Part shown: positions 1 through 8,771 of the stretch, piece after piece
Numbering within the stretch: the first letter of the stretch is position 1
Layout: the number at the start of each line of letters is the position of its first letter
NCBI GenBank assembly: GCA_019689975.1
Contig: JADGGK010000032.1
Location: forward strand, 1 to 35,370
DNA: 35,370 nucleotides
Direction: 5' to 3'
Source of the DNA: Pseudolabrys sp.
Lineage (GTDB): Bacteria; Pseudomonadota; Alphaproteobacteria; Rhizobiales; Xanthobacteraceae
Position numbers and translations under genes: made by a program
Notes under the pieces: model-generated
Told to the model about the DNA's origin: nothing
The model's database searches: none
The model's input: the letters and a program-made list of their open reading frames with translations, nothing else

Positions 1-6
1 CGGTAC

Positions 7-48
7 CTGGATTGCTTCGTCGCCGCTTGCGCGGCTCCTCGCAATGAC
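7..48 (-). repeat. 42-bp palindromic intergenic repeat, solitary copy
   Basis: Read on the minus strand, this 42-mer is letter-for-letter identical to the copies at 11627-11668 and 11724-11765. It begins GTCATTGCGAGGAG and ends GAAGCAATCCAG. Short outer arms (ATTGC/GCAAT) enclose an inner hairpin, GCCGC-gcaa-GCGGC. It lies outside any gene, upstream of the cysteine synthase. Its orientation is opposite to most copies in the large array. Confidence 0.85.
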
Positions 49-70
49 GGCCGTGGGTCGCGTCGCCCAT

Positions 71-89
71 TCGCGGCTCCTCGCCGCGA
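71..89. terminator. short GC hairpin upstream of the cysteine synthase gene
   Basis: A perfect 7-bp inverted repeat (TCGCGGC / GCCGCGA) with a 5-nt loop lies between the palindromic repeat and the first gene. There is no T-tract. It could be a weak terminator for an upstream gene outside the window, or a decayed relative of the neighbouring repeat, since its loop region shares GCGGCTCCTCG with it. Confidence 0.3.
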
Positions 90-152
90 CGAGGCCGATT
101 CAATCAGATCGGAACTTGCGCTAGGGTCGGCCCGAAGCTGCGAGGACGAAGG

Positions 153-1202
153 ATGAATGTCATGCCAATCCGTGACGGGGTCGTCGACGCCATCGGCAAT
201 ACGCCGCTCATCAAGCTCGAAACCGCTTCGCGCGCCACCGGCTGCACGATCCTGGGCAAGGCCGAATTCATGAATCCCGGCGGCTCGGTCAAGGACCGCG
301 CCGGGCGCCAGATGATCCTCGAAGCCGAGAAACGCGGCGAGCTCAGGCCCGGCGGACTGGTGGTGGAGGCCACCGCCGGCAACACCGGTATCGGTCTTGC
401 GGTGGTCGCCAATGCGCGCGGCTACCGAACGCTCATCGTCATACCGGAGACGCAGAGCCAGGAAAAGAAGGACATGCTGCGGCTTTGCGGCGCGGATCTT
501 GTCGAGGTGCCGGCCGTACCCTACGCCAATCCCAACAATTATCAGCATGTCGGCCGGCGGCTGGCGGAACAATTGAAAAAGACCGAGGCCAACGGCGTCA
601 TCTTCGCCGACCAGTGGAACAATCTCGACAATCGCAAGGCGCATTACGTGTCGACCGGTCCGGAGATCTGGCGCGACACCGGCGGCCGGATCGACGGCTT
701 CATCTGCGCCATCGGCACCGGCGGCACGGTGGCCGGCGTCGCGCGCTACCTGCGCGAGCGGAAGCGGGACGTGGTGATCGGCGTCGCGGACCCGCGCGGC
801 GCCGCCATGTACAACCTGTTCACGCGCGGCGAAGCCAAGGCGAGCGAAGGCAGTTCCATCACCGAGGGCATCGGGCTCGGACGGGTGACGCCGATCATCG
901 AGGACCTCAAGGTCGACAAGGCCTATCTCATTCCCGACGAGGAAGCGCTGCCGGTCATCTTCGATGCGCTCCGCTATGAAGGCCTGTGTCTCGGCGGCTC
1001 CTCGGGCATCAACATTGCCGGCGCCATGCGCCTGGCGAGGGACCTCGGTCCCGGCCATACCATCGTGACCATCCTTGCCGACGGCGGCGCGCGCTACCAA
1101 TCGAAGCTGTTCAACCCGCAATTCCTTCGCGCGAAGAACCTGCCGGTGCCCGAATGGCTGGAGCGCAGGACCGACATCAAGCCGCCGCTGGTCGGGACAT
1201 GA
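153..1202 (+). CDS. cysK: cysteine synthase A (O-acetylserine sulfhydrylase family)
   Basis: PLP-dependent fold-type II enzyme of 349 residues that replaces the acetyl group of O-acetylserine with sulfide to make cysteine in the cytoplasm. The PLP lysine is K47 in GGSVKDR. The substrate loop reads EATAGNTG (72-79), where many CysK proteins have TSGNTG. A glycine-rich phosphate-binding stretch (GTGGTVAG) and the GGSSGIN segment near residue 285 follow. The ATG is preceded by GAGGA with a 6-nt spacer; a second ATG three codons on is possible. The next genes on the strand, alaX and a mercaptopyruvate sulfurtransferase, suggest a cysteine/sulfur theme. A cystathionine beta-synthase role is less likely because no CBS or haem domain is present. 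The family is certain; the exact substrate is probable. Confidence 0.9.
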   Translation: MNVMPIRDGVVDAIGNTPLIKLETASRATGCTILGKAEFMNPGGSVKDRAGRQMILEAEKRGELRPGGLVVEATAGNTGIGLAVVANARGYRTLIVIPETQSQEKKDMLRLCGADLVEVPAVPYANPNNYQHVGRRLAEQLKKTEANGVIFADQWNNLDNRKAHYVSTGPEIWRDTGGRIDGFICAIGTGGTVAGVARYLRERKRDVVIGVADPRGAAMYNLFTRGEAKASEGSSITEGIGLGRVTPIIEDLKVDKAYLIPDEEALPVIFDALRYEGLCLGGSSGINIAGAMRLARDLGPGHTIVTILADGGARYQSKLFNPQFLRAKNLPVPEWLERRTDIKPPLVGT

Positions 1203-1305
1203 CGCCCGATTTCCGCATATCCGCGCGCGGCCGGGCAAGACTGCCGCGCCGCAGCCCGAGGCACGAGCTTTCGTCCGCCGCGCCGGCGCATGACCCGAGG
1301 CGGGG

Positions 1306-2022
1306 ATGAGCACGGACTGCCTGTTCCGCGACGATGCCTATCTGCACACCTGCGAGGCGCAGGTGGTCGCCATCGCCGGTGACGGCGGCATCGTGCTCGA
1401 TCGCACCGTGTTCTATGCCATGTCGGGCGGCCAGCCCGGCGATAGCGGCACGCTGACCACGCCGCAGGGCGACACGGTGCCGATTGCGACCGCCCGCTAC
1501 GCCGACGCGGCAAGAACGGTTGTCGTGCACATGCCGGTTGCCGGCGCTCTGCCGCTTTCGGTCGGCGATCGCGTCGTCGCTCGGATCGACTGGGCGACAC
1601 GATATGCACACATGCGCATGCACACCGCACTGCACCTTCTGTCGGCGGTGCTGCCCTATCCGGTGACCGGCGGCTCCGTCGGCGCGGCCGAGAGCCGTCT
1701 CGACTTCGACATTCCCGAGGCCGGTCTCGACAGGGAGGCCATCGGCGCGGAACTGAACGCCATGATCGCCCGCAATGCCGTGGTGACCAGCCGCTGGATT
1801 ACCGAAGCCGAACTCGCGGCCAATCCCGACCTCGTCAAGACCATGTCGGTGAAACCGCCGACGGGCACCGGCCGCGTGCGGCTCGTCGAGATCGAAGGGC
1901 TCGATCTGCAGCCGTGCGGCGGCACGCATGTGCGCAATACGCGCGAGATCGGCCGGGTGCAGGTCACGCAGATCGACAAGAAAGGCAGGCATAACCGCCG
2001 CGTGCGAATAGCGTTGATCTGA
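1306..2022 (+). CDS. alaX: alanyl-tRNA editing protein, AlaX type
   Basis: Free-standing relative of the AlaRS editing domain, 238 residues. Such proteins hydrolyse seryl- or glycyl-tRNA(Ala) in trans. The two zinc-binding motifs are intact: HxxxH at H106-H110 (HTALH) and CxxxH at C204-H208 (CGGTH). An N-terminal GG-Q/PGDSG stretch (41-48) matches the conserved GGQPGDxG motif of the family. It has the N-terminal beta-barrel portion but no C-Ala domain, fitting the mid-sized AlaX-II class. The ATG follows GAGGCGGGG closely. It sits 103 nt after the cysteine synthase and 29 nt before the sulfurtransferase, so the three may be co-transcribed. Confidence 0.9.
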   Translation: MSTDCLFRDDAYLHTCEAQVVAIAGDGGIVLDRTVFYAMSGGQPGDSGTLTTPQGDTVPIATARYADAARTVVVHMPVAGALPLSVGDRVVARIDWATRYAHMRMHTALHLLSAVLPYPVTGGSVGAAESRLDFDIPEAGLDREAIGAELNAMIARNAVVTSRWITEAELAANPDLVKTMSVKPPTGTGRVRLVEIEGLDLQPCGGTHVRNTREIGRVQVTQIDKKGRHNRRVRIALI

Positions 2023-2051
2023 ATCCGTCCTCAAGGCGACAGGAGGCATTG

Positions 2052-2903
2052 ATGAACGATACCGAAACGCCGGCGAGCCCATGGCTAAGATCAACGCAAT
2101 GGCTCGCGGATCATCTCGACGCGGTCGCGGTCGTGGACGGTTCCTATTACCTGCCCACGCAGAGACGCGATGCGCGCGCCGAATATGTCGCCGCGCACAT
2201 TCCCGGCGCGGTGTTCTTCGACATCGACGCGGTTGCCGACACCACGACCGGCCTCCCGCACATGCTGCCGAGACCCGAACAGTTCGCCGCGGCAGCGGGA
2301 GCGCTCGGCCTCAGCGAGCAGGATACGATCGTCGTCTATGACGGCATGGGTCTTTACGCGGCGCCCCGCGTGTGGTGGACGTTTCGTGTCTTCGGCGCGC
2401 GCAGCGTGTTCATCCTCGACGGAGGCCTGCCTGCCTGGAAGGCCGAAGGCCGCAGGCTCGAGAGCGGCGAGGTCCGGCGGCCGCCGCGCCGGTTCAATGC
2501 CACGATGAACCATGCGGCGGTCGCGACGCTTGCGGATGTGCGGCTCGCGCTGGAAAGCGGCAGCGCGCAGGTGGTCGACGCCCGTTCCGCCGGTCGCTTC
2601 CGCGGCAGCGAACCGGAGCCGCGAGCGGGCCTGCGCGCGGGTCACATGCCGGGTGCGCTCAATCTTCCCTTCAACGAGATCGTCGCCAACGGCCGTCTCG
2701 CGCCGCCCGCGCGCATCGCGCAGGCCTTCCGCGACGCCGGCGTCGACCTCGACAAGCCGATCATCACCACCTGCGGCTCGGGCGTGACGGCCGCGGTGCT
2801 GGCCTTCGGCATCGACGCGCTCGGCAAACCGCTGCCGCGCATCTATGACGGCTCGTGGGCGGAATGGGGCGCGCGGCCCGATCTGCCCGTGGCGAAAGAC
2901 TGA
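2052..2903 (+). CDS. sseA: 3-mercaptopyruvate sulfurtransferase (two-domain rhodanese)
   Basis: Tandem rhodanese protein of 283 residues that transfers sulfur from 3-mercaptopyruvate to thiol acceptors or cyanide. The N-terminal domain is catalytically inactive. The C-terminal active loop is C241-GSGVTA, the mercaptopyruvate-type CG(S/G)GVT signature; thiosulfate rhodaneses usually carry CRKGVT. The family's start-of-domain pattern (VVDGSYYLP, then [19 protein letters not shown]) is clear. The chosen ATG lies 5 nt after a perfect AGGAGG (2041-2046). The in-frame TTG one codon earlier is only 2 nt from that site and is rejected. The gene converges with the oxidase on the other strand, leaving 16 nt between stops. 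Confidence 0.92.
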   Translation: MNDTETPASPWLRSTQWLADHLDAVAVVDGSYYLPTQRRDARAEYVAAHIPGAVFFDIDAVADTTTGLPHMLPRPEQFAAAAGALGLSEQDTIVVYDGMGLYAAPRVWWTFRVFGARSVFILDGGLPAWKAEGRRLESGEVRRPPRRFNATMNHAAVATLADVRLALESGSAQVVDARSAGRFRGSEPEPRAGLRAGHMPGALNLPFNEIVANGRLAPPARIAQAFRDAGVDLDKPIITTCGSGVTAAVLAFGIDALGKPLPRIYDGSWAEWGARPDLPVAKD

Positions 2904-2919
2904 GCAGCGGCGGCGCGTA

Positions 2920-4167
2920 TCATTCGTTGCGATCGAAGCGCCACGCACCGGGATGGCGGACGACGGCCGCACGCGCTTCGGCAAGCGAGCGGGCGCCAAT
3001 CTGACCGAGCGAGGAACGCAGCTCGTCGATATAGAGATCGATGAGATGGACGGGGCCCTGCTCGCCCAGGGCGCCGACGGCCCAGAGAAAAGATTTGCCG
3101 GCGAAAGCCGCATCGGCGCCGAGCGCAAGCGCCCGCATCACGTCCTGGCCCGAACGGATGCCGCTGTCGAGCACCACCGTGGCCTTGCGGCCGACCGCGG
3201 CGACGATCGCCGGCAGAACATCGATCGAAGGCGCCAACGCCTCGATCTGCCGCCCGCCATGGTTCGACACCCAGATCCCCTCGATGCCGAGCGAAACCGC
3301 TTTCTCCGCGTCGGCGGGGTGCAGGATGCCCTTGACCAGCATCGGACCCTTCCACTTGTCGCGATAGCGCTTGACCTCTTCCCAGGAGAAGACGCCGCCC
3401 ATGTTCCTGCGCGCGAAGGCGATAACGTCGTTGGTGCTGGCCTTCTCGCCGGCATATTGGCGCAGGGTGGCGAAGCGCGGATAGCCGTGGCGCAGCAGCG
3501 CCCACAGCCATTTCGGCCGCACCAGCATCTCGTAGATCATGCGCGCGTTGGGCCTGAATTCACGACCGAGACCGGCATAGCTCTCGCGCGTGCGCGTGGT
3601 GCGCACCGGCACGTCGACGGTCAATACGAGCGCCTTGACGCCGGCCGCGCTTGCGCGACGGATCAGGTCGAAGCCGATGGCGTGGTCGTTCTGATAGAAG
3701 CGGTAGAGCTGGAACCAGAAGACGTCGGGTGCGACCTCCGCGACCTCCTCGATCGTGGCGCCGCCCGCCACGCCGAGCGTATAGGGGATGCGCGCGCGCT
3801 GCGCGGCGCGCGCCATCATCAGATCGGCCCCCGGCCAGACCAGCGACGGCCCGCCCATCGGGGCAATGCCGATCGGCGCGGCATAGCGCACGCCGAAAAG
3901 CTCCACGTCGATCGGCGGCACGGTCGTGATGGCGCCGTAGCGCGGCACGATCTTGATCGCATCGAAGGCTGCCCAGTTGTCGCGGATGCCGATATCGGCG
4001 CCCGCGCCGGTGTCGCCGTATTCGAAGGAGAAGCGCGGCACGTTCTTCGGCGCGCGCGCCCGCAGATAGGCGGAACTCGGATAAAGCTTGTGCAGCGCGT
4101 CGAAATTCGGATTCATCCCGGATGGCAGATGGGGGAGTTCCTGCCGTGGTGCCGTCGGGTCGCGCAT
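2920..4167 (-). CDS. FMN-dependent alpha-hydroxy-acid oxidase/dehydrogenase (LldD/glycolate oxidase family)
   Basis: TIM-barrel flavoenzyme of 415 residues that oxidises an L-2-hydroxy acid to a 2-oxo acid. The FMN/active-site signature SNHGGRQ is present (catalytic H303, substrate-binding R306), as are the APMGG FMN loop (103-106) and the LTVDVPV strand. After SNHGGRQ the sequence reads IEAL where lactate and glycolate enzymes usually have LDGA, so the substrate (lactate, mandelate or another) cannot be assigned. The ATG has AAGGAG and AGGA just upstream; the reading frame runs on to a TTG at 4200 that has no ribosome site. It lies 54 nt after thiL on the same strand, with a small hairpin between, so it could be the last gene of the rib-nusB-thiL transcript. 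Confidence 0.85.
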   Translation of the reverse strand: MRDPTAPRQELPHLPSGMNPNFDALHKLYPSSAYLRARAPKNVPRFSFEYGDTGAGADIGIRDNWAAFDAIKIVPRYGAITTVPPIDVELFGVRYAAPIGIAPMGGPSLVWPGADLMMARAAQRARIPYTLGVAGGATIEEVAEVAPDVFWFQLYRFYQNDHAIGFDLIRRASAAGVKALVLTVDVPVRTTRTRESYAGLGREFRPNARMIYEMLVRPKWLWALLRHGYPRFATLRQYAGEKASTNDVIAFARRNMGGVFSWEEVKRYRDKWKGPMLVKGILHPADAEKAVSLGIEGIWVSNHGGRQIEALAPSIDVLPAIVAAVGRKATVVLDSGIRSGQDVMRALALGADAAFAGKSFLWAVGALGEQGPVHLIDLYIDELRSSLGQIGARSLAEARAAVVRHPGAWRFDRNE

Positions 4168-4189
4168 CGCGTTTCCTGCTCCTTCCTGT

Positions 4190-4205
4190 GCCCCTCGCAA
4201 GGGGC
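4190..4205 (-). terminator. small hairpin between thiL and the hydroxy-acid oxidase gene
   Basis: A perfect 6-bp inverted repeat GCCCCT/AGGGGC with a 4-nt loop sits in the 54-nt spacer. No run of T follows; the oxidase ribosome-binding site comes next. It might be an attenuating or mRNA-processing hairpin rather than a full terminator. Confidence 0.3.
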
Positions 4206-4221
4206 CTATCGTGCCGCCGCC

Positions 4222-5214
4222 TCAGAAATGGCTGTAGGCGGCGCGCTTGAATAGGATCGCCTTGCCGTCGGCATCGAGGCAACGCACGTTCGCGCCCGGC
4301 TCGATCGTGCCGATGTCGCTCACGGCCACCCCGGCCGCCGCTGCCGCGGCGCGGAAGCCGTCCGCCTGACCGGGCGGAACCGTGCACAGCACCTCGTAAT
4401 CGTCGCCGCCGGTAAGGACGATCTCGAGCGCCGCCGGATCGGCCGCGACCGCTCGCGCGGCCGCCGCCGACAACGGCACGCGCCCGGCCCTGACCACCGC
4501 GGCCACGCCCGAGACCCGGCACAGCTTGGCGAGGTCGCCGATGAGCCCGTCCGAGACATCCATGGCCGCGGAGGCGTAAGCGCGCAGCGCCTCGATCAGC
4601 GCGAGCCGCGGCTGCGGCAAAGTATAACGGGCGCGCAGATGCGCGCTCAGCGCTTCGTCCAGTGCCCAGGTCGCGCCGCGACGCAGGGCAAGACCGAGCG
4701 CCGCATCGCCGATCGTGCCGGTGACGAAGACAAGATCCCCCGGTCTTGCGCCGGCGCGGCGCACCATTCGCCCCTTCGGTACGCTGCCGATCACGGCCAC
4801 CGAGACCGTCGTCGGCCCGGGCGTGCGAACCGTGTCGCCGCCGAGCAGCGGGCAACGGTAATGCGCGCAATCCGCGCGCAATCCTTCCGCGAAAGCCGCC
4901 AGCCAATGCTCGTCCGCCGTCGCAGGCAGCGCAAGCGACAGCAAGAAGCCGAGCGGGCTTGCGCCCTTGGCCGCAAGATCCGACAGATTGACGCGCAACG
5001 CCTTGCGCGCCACGTCGCCCGCGTCGTCCGCGACGAAGAAATGAACGCCGCCGACGATCGCGTCGGCCTTGAGCACGAGCTCGCAATCGGGCGGCGGCGC
5101 GATCAGGGCGGCGTCGTCGGCAAGGCCGAGCGCTCCCGGCGCGCGCGCGAGCGGCGCGAAGAAGCGGGCGATCAGACGATCCTCGCCGGAAAGGGAATCG
5201 CTCTCGGGACCCAT
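4222..5214 (-). CDS. thiL: thiamine-monophosphate kinase
   Basis: ATP-dependent enzyme of 330 residues that phosphorylates thiamine monophosphate to the active cofactor thiamine diphosphate. It belongs to the PurM/AIR-synthase-like fold. Visible motifs are the metal-binding LADDAALI near residues 31-38, the GGDTVRTPGP strand, MDVSDGLIGDL and TGGDDYEV. The start chosen is the ATG with AGGA about 10 nt upstream. An in-frame ATG at 5244 lies inside the short nusB-thiL gap without a ribosome site and would add ten low-conservation residues. The gene follows nusB by 43 nt; nusB-thiL adjacency is widespread in proteobacteria. Confidence 0.93.
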   Translation of the reverse strand: MGPESDSLSGEDRLIARFFAPLARAPGALGLADDAALIAPPPDCELVLKADAIVGGVHFFVADDAGDVARKALRVNLSDLAAKGASPLGFLLSLALPATADEHWLAAFAEGLRADCAHYRCPLLGGDTVRTPGPTTVSVAVIGSVPKGRMVRRAGARPGDLVFVTGTIGDAALGLALRRGATWALDEALSAHLRARYTLPQPRLALIEALRAYASAAMDVSDGLIGDLAKLCRVSGVAAVVRAGRVPLSAAAARAVAADPAALEIVLTGGDDYEVLCTVPPGQADGFRAAAAAAGVAVSDIGTIEPGANVRCLDADGKAILFKRAAYSHF

Positions 5215-5257
5215 CGCTGCTCGTCCTGCCCACCGGCTCGCCATGCCGCCGCCGCGC

Positions 5258-5758
5258 TCAGCGGCCGCGCGGGAGATCGGATGCGAATTCCTCCGCCCGC
5301 AGCCGCCGCGCCAACTGGTCGAGCACGGCATTGACCATCCCGGTCTCGTCGCGCTCGACGAAGGCGGCGGCGACATCCGCATATTCCGCGACCGCGACGC
5401 GCGCGGGTACGTCGCGGCGATGGATGAGCTCGTAGCAGCCCGCGCGCAGCGCCGCGCGCAGCACCGCGTCGACGCGCTGCAGCGGCCAACCCTGGCTCAG
5501 CGCCTCGTCGATCAGCGGATCGAGCACGCGCTGCTCGCGCACCACGCCGGCGACGATGTCGCGGAAGAAGCTCTTCTCGGCCGGCAGATATTGCAGACCT
5601 TCCACCTCGCGGCCGAGCCAATGGTTCTCGAATTCGGCCAGGATCTCGTTCAGGCCCGAGCCCGCCAGGTCCATCTGGTAGAGCGCCTGCACGGCCGCGA
5701 GCCGCGCGGCGCTGCGCGCCCCGGCCCTGCCCTTCTCGCGCGCTGCCGAGCGGCTCAT
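5258..5758 (-). CDS. nusB: transcription antitermination protein NusB
   Basis: All-helical RNA-binding protein of 166 residues that, with NusE (ribosomal protein S10), binds boxA and supports antitermination of rRNA operons. The family N-terminus ([16 protein letters not shown]) and the C-terminal segment ([28 protein letters not shown]) are clear. The length exceeds the E. coli protein because of a basic N-terminal tail, as in other alphaproteobacteria. Its ATG overlaps the ribH stop as ATGA, so translation is probably coupled. Confidence 0.95.
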   Translation of the reverse strand: MSRSAAREKGRAGARSAARLAAVQALYQMDLAGSGLNEILAEFENHWLGREVEGLQYLPAEKSFFRDIVAGVVREQRVLDPLIDEALSQGWPLQRVDAVLRAALRAGCYELIHRRDVPARVAVAEYADVAAAFVERDETGMVNAVLDQLARRLRAEEFASDLPRGR

Positions 5759-6243
5759 CGGGAGACTTTCAACGTCTGTCGGAGCCTCGCCAGCGCGAGC
5801 GCAGCGCGCGCGGCATCCGCGCCCTTGTTGCCTTTGGCGCCGCCCGAGCGCTCCAGCGCCTGCGCCTCGTTGTCGACGGTCAGAATGCCGTTGCCGATCG
5901 CCAACCGCTCGGCCCGCGCAAGGTCCATGAGTCCGCGCGCGGATTCGTTTGCGACCACCTCGAAATGATAGGTGTCGCCTTCGATGACGCAGCCGAGCGC
6001 CACGACGCCGTCATAGGGCGCGCGCTTGGCTTTCGCCGCATCGACCGCGATCGCGACGGCGGGAGGGATTTCCAGCGCGCCCGGCACCGAGACGCGGGTA
6101 TAATGGGCGCCCGCCGCCTCCAGCACCTCGACCGCGCCCGCAAGCAGACGGTCGGCGATATGCTCGTAAAAGCGCGCCTCGACGATCAGCATGCGCAGCC
6201 CCCTGGTCGTCGGCATGCTCTTGCCGCGCGTGATCCTGGCCAT
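5755..6243 (-). CDS. ribH: 6,7-dimethyl-8-ribityllumazine synthase
   Basis: Condenses 5-amino-6-ribitylamino-uracil with dihydroxybutanone phosphate to give lumazine, the penultimate step to riboflavin; the family forms pentamers or 60-mers. Motifs include [10 protein letters not shown] (51-60), [12 protein letters not shown] with the catalytic-site H93, and the C-terminal [10 protein letters not shown]. Length is 162 residues. The ATG is preceded by AAGGA with a 6-nt spacer. The frame continues upstream to a TTG at 6369, but that stretch is low-complexity and has no ribosome site. It sits 141 nt downstream of ribE and overlaps nusB by 4 nt. Confidence 0.94.
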   Translation of the reverse strand: MARITRGKSMPTTRGLRMLIVEARFYEHIADRLLAGAVEVLEAAGAHYTRVSVPGALEIPPAVAIAVDAAKAKRAPYDGVVALGCVIEGDTYHFEVVANESARGLMDLARAERLAIGNGILTVDNEAQALERSGGAKGNKGADAARAALALARLRQTLKVSR

Positions 6244-6384
6244 GGCCGGTCCTTGGTGCCTCGGCGTGGTAGCAAGGGGCCGGCACCGCGACAAGATGGA
6301 GGCGGCGGTGCTGCGGCCGCGCGGCACGCCTGCACCGGCAGCCTCGTCCGTCTCCCCGTCGCCCGGCAAATCGCCCGAAGCGAC

Positions 6385-6990
6385 CTACCGCGCATCCAGC
6401 AGCCGCGCGACGTAACGCGCGACGGCATCGACTTCCAGATTGACGTCGTCGCCCGGAGCGAGCGCGCCCAGCGTCGTCACTTTCAGCGTGTGGGGGATGA
6501 TCAGCACCGAGAAGCTGTCGTCCTCGACGGTGTTGACGGTGAGCGAAACGCCGTCGAGCGCGACCGAGCCCTTGGGCGCGAGCAGGCGCGCGAGTTCGCG
6601 CGGCACGCGCAGCACGAGACGCGCGCTGTCCGTCAGCGGCTCGCGCGCCACCACGCTTGCCAGCCCGTCGACATGGCCGGCGACCAGATGCCCGCCGAGC
6701 TCGTCGCCGAGCCGAAGCGGACGCTCCAGATTGACGCGCGTGCCCGGCCGCCAGCGCCGGGCGGTCGTGCGCGCCAGGGTCTCGGCGGCGGTGTCGACGG
6801 CAAACCAGGAACCGCCGCCCGCCTCGCCCGCGGCGACGATGGTGAGACAGATGCCCGAACAGGCGATCGATCCGCCTTCGGTCAGCGCGTCGCGCGGATA
6901 GCGGCAGCCGATGGTGATGCGATGCAGGTTTTCCGTCTGCCGCTCGACCCGACGCACTTCGCCCATGTCGGTCACGATGCCGGTGAACAT
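6385..6990 (-). CDS. ribE: riboflavin synthase (alpha subunit)
   Basis: Dismutates two molecules of dimethylribityllumazine into riboflavin and the pyrimidine precursor. The protein of 201 residues has the two internally repeated lumazine-binding barrels: the N-terminal MFTGIV start, IACSGICLTI and GHLVAGHVDG, then SVALDGVSLTVN in the second barrel. The ATG lies 2 nt after the ribD stop and has no obvious Shine-Dalgarno sequence, so translation is probably coupled to ribD. The frame remains open far upstream, antisense to nothing real and inside ribD, but homology begins at MFTGIV. Confidence 0.94.
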   Translation of the reverse strand: MFTGIVTDMGEVRRVERQTENLHRITIGCRYPRDALTEGGSIACSGICLTIVAAGEAGGGSWFAVDTAAETLARTTARRWRPGTRVNLERPLRLGDELGGHLVAGHVDGLASVVAREPLTDSARLVLRVPRELARLLAPKGSVALDGVSLTVNTVEDDSFSVLIIPHTLKVTTLGALAPGDDVNLEVDAVARYVARLLDAR

Positions 6991-6992
6991 GG

Positions 6993-8132
6993 TCAGCAAC
7001 GCCGATATCGTTCCAGCGAGTCCGCGCCGAGCGACTCGCGCTCGGCCATGGTCATCCGCGCCACGAGCGCCTCGAGCGGCAGGCCCTCGAGCGGCGCAAT
7101 GCCTTCGCCCATGGCCCGTTGCGAACGCAGGAGCACGAGCTCGTCGACGAGATCGGCGGCCGCGAAACTCGCCGCGACGCGCGGGCCGCCCTCCACCATG
7201 AGGCGGGTGATGCCTTCCTCCGCGAGGACCCGCAGCACCTGCCCGAGATCGAGCCGGCCGTCGGCCTGCGCGTCGACGCGGAAGACGCGGCAGCCGCGTT
7301 GCTCGAGGATCTCGCCGGCGAGCTGCGAGGCTGCACGCGATGCGAAAAACCAGGTGGGAATCTCGCGCGCGGTCGCGATCACCGGCGTGGCAAGCGGCGC
7401 ACGCAGACCGGCATCGAGCACCACCCGCACCGGCGAGCATGCCAGCATGCCCGGCAGGCGGCATGTCAATTGCGGATGGTCGGCGAGCACGGTGCCGATG
7501 CCGACCAGGATGGCGTCGCTCTGCGCCCGCAGTTGGAAGACGCGGGCGCGCGCCTGTTCGCCGCTGATCGCCGCCGGCCGCCGGCCCGGTCGGCCGGCCT
7601 TGCCGTCGGCCGAAACCGCGAGCTTGAGCAGCACGTGCGGGCGCCGCTCGGTGACGCGCAGAACGTGGCCCACATGCATGTGTCGCGCGGCGTCGGCAAG
7701 GAGCCCGACCTCGACCGCAATGCCGTGCGCGCGCAGCGTCGCGTGGCCCCGTCCCGCGACCTGCGGATTGGGATCCTCGAGCGCGGACACCACGCGCGCG
7801 ATGCCGGCCTTGACGAGGGCCTCGGCGCAGGGCGGCGTCTTGCCGTGATGCGCGCACGGCTCGAGCGTGACGTAAAGCGTCGCGCCACGCGCCGCCTTGC
7901 CGGCGCGCCGCAGCGCCTCCGCCTCGGCATGCGGGCGGCCGCCGGGCTGCGTCCAGCCGCGCCCCAAAATCACCCCGTCCTTGACGATAACGGCGCCGAC
8001 CGCCGGATTGGGCCAGGCGCGCCCGAGACCCCGACGCCCGAGATCGAGCGCAAGACGCATCAGGCGTTCGTCCTCCTCGCGACCGGGTGCCGTCGCGGCC
8101 TCGGCTGCCTGTCGCGTCTCCATGGTCTGCAT
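6993..8132 (-). CDS. ribD: bifunctional diaminohydroxyphosphoribosylaminopyrimidine deaminase / 5-amino-6-(5-phosphoribosylamino)uracil reductase
   Basis: Two-domain enzyme of 379 residues for the second and third steps of riboflavin synthesis. The N-terminal cytidine-deaminase-like domain carries the zinc site HAE (H68-E70) and PC(x)8C (C93, C102). The C-terminal reductase domain begins near RPHVLLKLAVSADGK and includes the VEGGPRVAASF NADPH-site segment. The first ATG is used; another ATG lies three codons in. It is followed almost immediately by ribE and preceded by nrdR with a 78-nt gap, the usual alphaproteobacterial order. Confidence 0.95.
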   Translation of the reverse strand: MQTMETRQAAEAATAPGREEDERLMRLALDLGRRGLGRAWPNPAVGAVIVKDGVILGRGWTQPGGRPHAEAEALRRAGKAARGATLYVTLEPCAHHGKTPPCAEALVKAGIARVVSALEDPNPQVAGRGHATLRAHGIAVEVGLLADAARHMHVGHVLRVTERRPHVLLKLAVSADGKAGRPGRRPAAISGEQARARVFQLRAQSDAILVGIGTVLADHPQLTCRLPGMLACSPVRVVLDAGLRAPLATPVIATAREIPTWFFASRAASQLAGEILEQRGCRVFRVDAQADGRLDLGQVLRVLAEEGITRLMVEGGPRVAASFAAADLVDELVLLRSQRAMGEGIAPLEGLPLEALVARMTMAERESLGADSLERYRRC

Positions 8133-8210
8133 GTCCAGGCCTTCACTGCGTGCGCGGGCGAGAGCGCGCGTCGATCCGCGCCGTTGCGGGAGGAACGATC
8201 GGAACGGACG

Positions 8211-8690
8211 TCATTTGCGCGGCGCGGCCTTGCCGCCATCTTCGCCGGAAAGCTCGTCGACCGCGGTGCGAAAATCCTTGGCTTCGCGGAAATTTCGGTA
8301 GACCGAGGCAAAGCGCACATAGGCGACGTCGTCGAGTTCGCGCAGATGCTCCATCACCAATTCGCCGATCGTCTCGGAGGACACCTCGCTCTCACCCTGG
8401 CTCTCCAGCTCGCGCACGATCTTCGAGACCATCTTCTCGATTCGCTCCGGATCGACCGAACGCTTGCGCAGCGCCACCTGCACGGAACGCAGGAGCTTGT
8501 CGCGATCGAAGGGCACGCGCCGGCCGTTGCGCTTGATCACGGTGAGTTCGCGCAACTGCACGCGCTCGAAGGTCGTGAAGCGGAAATTGCACGCAAGGCA
8601 TACGCGGCGACGGCGGATGACCGCGGAATCCTCGGTCGGACGCGAATCCTTCACCTGGGTGTCGAGGCTTCCGCAATTGGGACAGCGCAT
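8211..8690 (-). CDS. nrdR: transcriptional repressor NrdR
   Basis: ATP/dATP-sensing repressor of ribonucleotide reductase genes, 159 residues. An N-terminal zinc ribbon has C3-C6 and C31-C34 (CPNC, CLAC). The ATP-cone domain follows from about residue 46 ([22 protein letters not shown]), and the family signature [11 protein letters not shown] is present near residue 125. A strong AGGAGG lies 5 nt before the ATG. It stands between glyA and ribD, the common location in Hyphomicrobiales. No NrdR-box pair was noticed in this window, so its targets are probably elsewhere. Confidence 0.96.
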   Translation of the reverse strand: MRCPNCGSLDTQVKDSRPTEDSAVIRRRRVCLACNFRFTTFERVQLRELTVIKRNGRRVPFDRDKLLRSVQVALRKRSVDPERIEKMVSKIVRELESQGESEVSSETIGELVMEHLRELDDVAYVRFASVYRNFREAKDFRTAVDELSGEDGGKAAPRK

Positions 8691-8771
8691 GATCCCTCCT
8701 CGAAGGGCGACGACCTCAAGCCCGGACTCATCGAGCGGCGATCCCCGATCGCGACCATGCCCATGTCGTCC

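Noticed and set aside
6244-6369. N-terminally extended lumazine synthase from a TTG
   Set aside because: The ATG at 6243 has AAGGA at ideal spacing, and the conserved fold begins shortly after it.
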